Origin: Acidobacteriota bacterium
GTDB taxonomy: Bacteria; Acidobacteriota; Blastocatellia; Pyrinomonadales; Pyrinomonadaceae
NCBI GenBank assembly: GCA_016715115.1
Contig: JADKBM010000004.1
Location: 992,001 to 1,056,000 of the forward strand
Length of the DNA: 64,000 nt
Direction: 5' to 3'
Part shown: positions 58,762-64,000 of the stretch, in pieces
How the letters are laid out: every line of letters begins with the position of its first letter
How positions within the stretch are numbered: the first letter of the stretch is position 1
The notes under the pieces: generated by a model
The model's database searches: none
What the model was told of the DNA's origin: nothing
What the model saw: the letters and a program-made list of their open reading frames with translations, nothing else
Program-made: the position numbers and the translations under genes

Positions 58762-60233
58762 CTTCCGCCCAACGTCGTCGACGGCGATGCGATCGATTCA
58801 AATCTCGCCAAACGCACACGGTCGCTGTCGCGAAACGATATCAGCGGCATCAGACCGTTTTCGAGCAGCGTTTCAGCGATCACTTCCGTCATTTCAGTTT
58901 CCGCGCACGGCTTCAGCTTCTTCTCACCGTCGACTTCGTAATGGTAAAGCGGAAGTCCCGAGATATCCCGTCGCAACGCTTCGCCCATATCCCAGCCGTA
59001 AGCGCGATAGCTTTCAGCCAAGAGCACGGCGCACGCGAACGACGGGTTTATCCAAACCAGCTCCTGATGCTTTGCCAAACCGCTAAACTCCTCAAATTCA
59101 AATGTTTCCAGAGGGTCCGACTTGGCGCCGTACGGAGCCCGGGCCAGGAATCTCATCGGACACATCCCGAGAAAACCGGATTCGGGCACTCCGCGGATCG
59201 CCGCCCAGAGTTTGCCCTCGGTCGATTCATCACTGATCTTGAACGCCGACGGTTCCGGCAGCGATTCGAAAGACCCAAGTCCGAACATCTCCGGACGCAT
59301 CATCGAAATGAACGGAGCATTTGCCGCATTCGCCAACTTGCCGAGCCGCATCAGCGCCCCCACATCATCGACGTTGGAGCCAAACGAGTAGTTTCCGCAA
59401 ATCACGGCAAAGGCATCGGCGCCAACCATTTCAACACGTTCGCGGATCACCTCGCGATAGATGACTGTCTCCGCTAAACTACTGACAGATTTGAGGTTAT
59501 CAAGACATTCGTCCTTTGTCAGATCAAGCGCGTACAGTTTTAGATCGATGTCGGTATCGATCCGACGAACCGCGAAAAACAATCCTCGCCACGCGGACTC
59601 GAGCGCTTGAAACCGCGGATGATGAAGAACCGACCGCATCAGGTCCGATATCGCGGCATCGACCGCCGAAACCAGTTTCGACTGTTCGTTCTCATCGATC
59701 TTAACAAGGAACGGCTCGACGACCTGCGAGATCAACCGAGACAGATCCGATTCGTCAGATCGGCGCGTCGGCCGAACCGACAGAATGTCGTCCAGTGAAA
59801 ACGCCGAAGCCGGTCTTGGCTCCTCGTCGACTTGGGAAACCGGCTCGGGAACCGCAAACCACGATCTGACCTCGCCGGCTGCTTCGTCGAAAGAATCGGC
59901 GGAACGCAACCGTCGCCGGACGTCGCGAAGATCGGCGAAAACCGGGAGATTTCGAAAAAGGCTGTCGGGATGAAAATCGTCAATGTCGCGGAAACTCAGC
60001 CGCAGTTTCTCAACGCCGATGTCGAGTTCGAGCGACACGTCGAGCCTTTCCATAAGCGCGCCGAAATTATCGCGATCGATCATAAACGGGCGCCGTTTCG
60101 CCAACTCAGGCTTCGCACCGTCGCCGCTCCAATCGCCGAGAAACAGTATGTGAAACGGCGGATCGTCCGGAGACGGCGTCGCGCCCGTCTCAAACGTGAA
60201 CATTCCTTCAAGATTCGAATCCGTGATTGGCAT
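58749..60233 (-). CDS. Fused TssB-TssC-like contractile sheath protein (type VI-related)
   Basis: 494 residues from ATG 60233, preceded by AGGAGG. The N-terminal third looks like TssB/VipA: PFHILFLGDWSG, RRPFMIDRDNFGALMERLDV and FRDIDDFHPDSLFRNLPVFA. The rest looks like TssC/VipB: LMRSVLHHPRFQALESAWRG, LFFAVRRIDTDIDLKLYALD and VIYREVIRERVEMVGADAFA, VICGNYSFG. TssC is normally about 490 residues alone, so the sheath half is shortened. No other T6SS gene is in the window. It is coupled to the next, unknown gene. Confidence 0.8.
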   Translation of the reverse strand: MPITDSNLEGMFTFETGATPSPDDPPFHILFLGDWSGDGAKPELAKRRPFMIDRDNFGALMERLDVSLELDIGVEKLRLSFRDIDDFHPDSLFRNLPVFADLRDVRRRLRSADSFDEAAGEVRSWFAVPEPVSQVDEEPRPASAFSLDDILSVRPTRRSDESDLSRLISQVVEPFLVKIDENEQSKLVSAVDAAISDLMRSVLHHPRFQALESAWRGLFFAVRRIDTDIDLKLYALDLTKDECLDNLKSVSSLAETVIYREVIRERVEMVGADAFAVICGNYSFGSNVDDVGALMRLGKLANAANAPFISMMRPEMFGLGSFESLPEPSAFKISDESTEGKLWAAIRGVPESGFLGMCPMRFLARAPYGAKSDPLETFEFEEFSGLAKHQELVWINPSFACAVLLAESYRAYGWDMGEALRRDISGLPLYHYEVDGEKKLKPCAETEMTEVIAETLLENGLMPLISFRDSDRVRLARFESIASPSTTLGGRWNR

Positions 60234-60315
60234 AAATCCTCCTGCCGTAAGTTTATACCCGAACAGCAAAAATTCCAGACAACGACTACAACTTTATGAA
60301 AAGAACACCACGATG

Positions 60316-61407
60316 TTATGAACCGCTCGGATCGTAACTCTTCGCCCAATCGATAAAATCCTTGGTTTTTTCGCCATTTTCGACGAGCCATTTTTCAGCC
60401 GTCTTATTGCCATCCTGCTGAAGTATCAAATACGCGAGCACTTTCGAAAAGCCTTTCTTCTTGAGCTCAACAAGGAATCGAATGTATGTCTTGCCGACGA
60501 AAGTCGATTTCAGTTTCTTATCTTCCGAAAGCAGCGCGACCAAGGAATCAAACGCTTCGGCAAAGATCTCGTCGTCGGACTTTGTTTCTTCCTTTTTGCT
60601 TTCGATCGTTGTCAAGGTTCCGAGGACAAGATCATACATTCCGAAATCGCCCTCATCTTTCGGGGCGTCCAAATCGAGAAATATGTTGATGGTTCCGGTC
60701 TTTTCATCTTTCTTTGCGGATTTCAGAATGCTCAAAAAGATTTGCGCCGAACGTTTCGCCCGCGCCGAATTGAGTTCCAGCGAGACAAAACGGGCGGCGG
60801 CCAGCATTGCCGGCACTTTGTACTTACCACTGAGGAATACTTCGGCAAGAAGATAGTTCGGACTCCCGTAGCCGAAATTGCTGTAAACGGCATTTTTCAA
60901 CGCTTCCCGAGATTCCTTGTATAGCTTCTGTCGCGCGTATGTCACTCCAAGATTGTAGTAGACACTAGACAAGGCTTTCTGACTGTTCTTCTCATCCTTC
61001 AGGAACTTTATTGCGTCTTTATAAAGTTCGATAGAGTCCTGCGACTTACCCTGATCGTCCCATGTATTGGCGATCAAAATGTAAAAAAGCGACAACTCCG
61101 TTGACTTGTATTTGACGCCGTTCATCGCTATCTCAAGCGCTTTGTCAACATCTCCTTTCGCGGCGTAAGACAACGCCATCTCATACATCGCAGCCGTGCA
61201 ATCCGGGTTCTCATCCAATACCAACTGATACTTCTGAATGGCAACGTCAAATTTCTTATTGTCGTGAAGCGCAATTCCTTGTTGCATCAAGAATTTCTGA
61301 GCAGTGGTCGGAACGGACGGAGTCATTGTCGGTTTGGGAAGCTTCTGCGCCAACGCCGGAACACCGAAAACACAGATCAGTACAATCAAAAGCGCTGTCT
61401 TTTTCAT
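60316..61407 (-). CDS. Exported tetratricopeptide-repeat protein
   Basis: 363 residues from ATG 61407; an earlier in-frame start adds 20 residues. A signal peptide (MKKTALLIVLICVFGVPALA) precedes TPR units (FDVAIQKYQLVLDENPDC, YNLGVTYARQKLYKESREAL) and a long helical C-terminal part. A scaffold role outside the cytoplasm is likely. It lies between PAP and the sheath-like gene on the same strand, with 82 bp to the latter. Confidence 0.85.
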   Translation of the reverse strand: MKKTALLIVLICVFGVPALAQKLPKPTMTPSVPTTAQKFLMQQGIALHDNKKFDVAIQKYQLVLDENPDCTAAMYEMALSYAAKGDVDKALEIAMNGVKYKSTELSLFYILIANTWDDQGKSQDSIELYKDAIKFLKDEKNSQKALSSVYYNLGVTYARQKLYKESREALKNAVYSNFGYGSPNYLLAEVFLSGKYKVPAMLAAARFVSLELNSARAKRSAQIFLSILKSAKKDEKTGTINIFLDLDAPKDEGDFGMYDLVLGTLTTIESKKEETKSDDEIFAEAFDSLVALLSEDKKLKSTFVGKTYIRFLVELKKKGFSKVLAYLILQQDGNKTAEKWLVENGEKTKDFIDWAKSYDPSGS

Positions 61408-61470
61408 AAAACACTCCGCGATGTGCACCAACGAACAAAGTCCGCACATCGCCGTCATCAAAATCAAACC

Positions 61471-62952
61471 CTACCTTTCGAGAGCGGTCTTCATAGCCTT
61501 GCAAAAAATCTTCAGGGTCTTGATCCGCGCGAACTTCTTGTCGTTCGCCTCGATAAGGTGCCACGGTGCGAAATCGGTACTCGTGCGCTCGACCAACTCG
61601 TCGGCCGCAACTTCGTAATCGTCCCACTTTTCCCGGTTACGAAAGTCCTCGTCCGTGATCTTGTAGTGCTTGAAACTTGTTTGCTGCCGCAGAGCGAATC
61701 GGCTCGCCTGCTCGTCCTTGTCAATATGCACCCAGAATTTCAACAACAGAATGCCGTGGCGATGGAGCTGTTCCTCAAAGTTTTCTATCTCGGAATACGC
61801 GCGTTTCCATTCGTCTTCGGTCGCGAAGCCTTCGACCCGTTCGACCAGCACACGCCCGTACCAACTGCGGTCGAATATCGTCACGCGTCCGGCCCGCGGG
61901 AGATGTCTCCAGAACCTCCAAAGGTAATGTTGCGCCCGTTCTTCCTCGGTCGGCGCGGCAATCGGGATGATCTGATAGTCGCGCGCGTCCATTGCCCCGG
62001 TGATGCGCCGAACGATCCCGCCTTTGCCCGCCGCGTCCCAGCCTTCAAAGACCAGGATCGCCGAACGCCCTTCGGCTTTGAATTTGCGATATAGAAGATT
62101 CAGCCGGCCCTGTTGCTTTTCAAGTTCCACCTTGTATTTGTTCTCGGTGATCGATTGCGTCAGGTCGAGTGTGCGGAGAAGCGATATTTGGTCGCCGACC
62201 TTCACCATCGTTTTGTGTGTCGAGGTCTTCCTTCGTTCCTTTTCGGACGCGAGCCGTCTGGTGATCTGTTCGAGAATATGCTCGCCGACAGTAATGCTCC
62301 GGTAACGCGGATCGACGCCTTCGACGACGATCCACGGAGCTTCGCCGGTGCTTGTCGCGCGCAACGCGCGTTCCGACACGTGTCGGAACGTATCGTACAT
62401 CTTGAAGTGCTTCCAGTCGGTCTTCGTGACGCGCCAACGCGTTTTTGCGTCTTTACTGAGAGAGTTGAGGCGTTTTTCCTGTGCCTCTTTGCTGAGATGA
62501 AACCAAAACTTGATGATCAACGCACCGTCATCGACCAATTCCTTCTCAAACGTGTTGATCGAAACCAACGACGAATCGAGCGCGGCTTCGCCGGTCTTGC
62601 CGAAAACGCAGTCGATTATCGGGCGGGTGTACCACGACCCGAAGAACATACCGATCCTGCCCTTCGGCGGCAGCGTCCGCCAAAATCGCCAGGCTTCCGG
62701 ACGTTCGCGCTCCTCATCGGACGGCGTGCCGAACGAAACGGCGTGCAAATAGCGCGGATCCATCCATTCGTGCAGGATATTGACGGTTTCGCCTTTGCCC
62801 GCTCCGTCGACGCCGCCGATGACAATGATCACCGGAAACGGTGCCTTTTTCAGGTCTTCCTGAACCTCAAGCAACTGCATCCGAAGTTCCGGTTCGCGCG
62901 CACGATACTCTTCCTTGCTGAGTTTGCGGCCGAGTTCCGCGGTTTCAAACAT
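61471..62952 (-). CDS. pap: Polyphosphate:AMP phosphotransferase (two-domain PPK2 class II)
   Basis: 493 residues with two PPK2 domains, both with Walker A: GGVDGAGKGETVNILHEWMD and EGWDAAGKGGIVRRITGAMD. The Walker B-type blocks RPIIDCVFGKTGEAALDSSL and VTIFDRSWYGRVLVERVEGF are also present. The tandem form matches polyphosphate:AMP phosphotransferase, which uses polyphosphate to phosphorylate AMP to ADP. A CHAD (polyphosphate-binding) protein is encoded at 19258-20145. Confidence 0.93.
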   Translation of the reverse strand: MFETAELGRKLSKEEYRAREPELRMQLLEVQEDLKKAPFPVIIVIGGVDGAGKGETVNILHEWMDPRYLHAVSFGTPSDEERERPEAWRFWRTLPPKGRIGMFFGSWYTRPIIDCVFGKTGEAALDSSLVSINTFEKELVDDGALIIKFWFHLSKEAQEKRLNSLSKDAKTRWRVTKTDWKHFKMYDTFRHVSERALRATSTGEAPWIVVEGVDPRYRSITVGEHILEQITRRLASEKERRKTSTHKTMVKVGDQISLLRTLDLTQSITENKYKVELEKQQGRLNLLYRKFKAEGRSAILVFEGWDAAGKGGIVRRITGAMDARDYQIIPIAAPTEEERAQHYLWRFWRHLPRAGRVTIFDRSWYGRVLVERVEGFATEDEWKRAYSEIENFEEQLHRHGILLLKFWVHIDKDEQASRFALRQQTSFKHYKITDEDFRNREKWDDYEVAADELVERTSTDFAPWHLIEANDKKFARIKTLKIFCKAMKTALER

Positions 62953-63114
62953 ATTTCACTCCTTGAGGCGCTTTCGCCGCAAAAGCAAAATGATCCGCGG
63001 CCAGAAATCGAGCCTCACGGTATTAGCGATACCGCTTTATTCACAATTATCACGAACCGGAATCCAGTAAAGTGACTTGCGTCACCCAAATTCGCAACTC
63101 TGCTTTCAAAGACA

Positions 63115-63142
63115 AGAAAAAAACCGCGCCTCGACGACGCGG
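63115..63142 (-). terminator. Terminator of the HAF-repeat gene
   Basis: On the minus strand CCGCG, a 9-nt loop, CGCGG, then T-rich tail (TTTTTTTCTTG). It begins about 35 bp after the gene end. Confidence 0.75.
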
Positions 63143-63176
63143 AAAAAGAATATCTGCCAGATTCATCACGCTCGGA

Positions 63177-64000
63177 TTAAGGTTCCGCGATGAAATCAAA
63201 GTTATTCACGTCGGAAGTCGGCGTCACGGTCCGCGAGGGCTGTGTGATCGTGAATCGCTTCGTCTGAACCGTCACCGTAAAACCGGCGCCCGCCTGCAAA
63301 CCCTGAAAACGGTAAATACCGAAACTACCCGTTCGAACTGTCAGCGGGGTGGGCAGATTTCCGCCGGAAATGGTCACCAGCGCGTTCTGGATGCCGGCGC
63401 CCCCCGAAGTCAACACACGACCGCCAAGCGACAGATTCGCAACCGGCACCATCGCATACGCGTGCACCTGTCCGTTGAAAACCCCGGTTCCGACGATGAT
63501 GTTCGTATCACTTATGCCGAGCGCCGACGACGACGTGTTCGTCGAAAGATCCCAACCCGTTCCGGACGGAATAATGTCCGCCAATCTGAACGTACTGGTG
63601 CCGTCGTACAAGAAAGGAATCGCGAATGCCGAGGATGCGGTGCCGACCGCCCAACCCGCGGAATTTACCGCTCGCGCCGACCCTTGCGAAGTGCCGATCG
63701 GCAACGGGATCGAAACAATGCCGTTCGACTGCGTCCAGATAAATGGCAGGCCGGAACCCTGATTCAACATACTTGAGCCGACAACGTGGCCGCCGTTGCT
63801 TATGCCAAAGGCGAGCGCTCCGTTCGCGCCGGGCAATGCGCCAACCTCGAACGCCGAAGGGCTGCCGATGTCGTAAACCATCCCGACATTCCGGGCCGCA
63901 TTGCTCGGATCGATCCCCGTGCCGATAACGCGACCGGAATCGTTGATTCCGAATGCGGTGTTGAAAAAGCTCCCGCCGGGCGTCGTCTGGCTGATGAAAG
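63177..64000 (-). CDS. HAF-repeat surface protein, C-terminal part (runs off the window)
   Basis: About 274 codons to the window end at 64000. Repeats of the HAF type are visible: AFGINDSGRVIGTGIDPSN, AFGISNGGHVVGSS and ARAVNSAGWAVGTA. After about residue 190 of the visible part comes a carboxypeptidase-regulatory/SpaA-like domain (LSLGGRVLTSGGAGIQNALV, FGIYRFQGLQAGAGFTVTVQ). It is probably a secreted or surface protein. The 5' end and signal peptide are outside the window. Confidence 0.8.
   Translation of the reverse strand, partial: FISQTTPGGSFFNTAFGINDSGRVIGTGIDPSNAARNVGMVYDIGSPSAFEVGALPGANGALAFGISNGGHVVGSSMLNQGSGLPFIWTQSNGIVSIPLPIGTSQGSARAVNSAGWAVGTASSAFAIPFLYDGTSTFRLADIIPSGTGWDLSTNTSSSALGISDTNIIVGTGVFNGQVHAYAMVPVANLSLGGRVLTSGGAGIQNALVTISGGNLPTPLTVRTGSFGIYRFQGLQAGAGFTVTVQTKRFTITQPSRTVTPTSDVNNFDFIAEP

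Noticed and set aside
63072..63085. GTGAC-TTGC-GTCAC palindrome upstream of pap
   Set aside because: A short single palindrome with no second copy or known consensus; not enough to call an operator.

Overview
This 64 kb window looks like chromosome of a free-living, diderm, aerobic heterotroph, most likely an Acidobacteriota member of class Blastocatellia (inference). The clues are a carboxypeptidase-regulatory/TonB receptor fusion, a GWxTD-domain protein, HAF repeats, a secreted TPR-CHAT protein, an S8 peptidase with a Cys-rich N-terminus, moderate GC and weak Shine-Dalgarno usage. No rRNA, tRNA or CRISPR array was seen.

Layout. 1-2.9 kb: end of a cobalamin-type ABC ATPase, a cobalamin riboswitch and a BtuB-like receptor. 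3-6.7 kb: patatin phospholipase, subtilisin-like peptidase, membrane zinc-ribbon protein. 6.8-12.2 kb (minus strand): phenylalanine to homogentisate catabolism (phenylalanine hydroxylase, HPPD, homogentisate dioxygenase and a conserved unknown), interrupted by a HigA antitoxin whose HigB toxin carries two in-frame stops. 12.3-24.2 kb: TPR-CHAT protein, Lrp regulator, HExxH protein, AlkA-type glycosylase, molybdopterin oxidoreductase, CHAD protein, acyl-CoA synthetase, SDR, cysteine-synthase-like enzyme.

24.4-36.1 kb is accessory-rich: a DUF433/DUF5615 toxin-antitoxin pair, an antitoxin-lipoprotein chimera, a serine hydrolase, aspartokinase followed by a small integron-cassette-like cluster (two attC-like sites around a MazEF cassette, no integrase seen), a DUF4160/DUF2442 pair, an M1 aminopeptidase, and a GxxExxY gene enclosed by perfect 30-bp inverted repeats.

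36.1-48.5 kb is an extended SUF iron-sulfur assembly locus: Rrf2 regulator, SufB with an intein, then a set of RidA, transporter, PhzF and zinc-ribbon genes, then SufC, SufD, SufS, a cupin and SufU. A 22-bp palindrome occurs before the Rrf2 gene and again after sufB, where it may drive a small RNA that ends in a strong terminator. Between sufD and sufS lie the remains of a DUF4160/DUF2442 pair; the DUF4160 gene is split by a 284-bp palindromic MITE-like element.

48.5-64 kb (mostly minus strand): enolase-superfamily epimerase, GNAT, GWxTD protein, and a mnmG-parA-parB-selD-tatA-tatC series. selD is evidently a selenoprotein: its true N-terminus lies across an in-frame UGA. Between mnmG and parA are two 16-bp palindromes flanking a parS-like site. 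Then come a fused TssB-TssC-like sheath protein with an unknown partner, a TPR protein, polyphosphate:AMP phosphotransferase, and the 3' part of a HAF-repeat surface protein running off the window.
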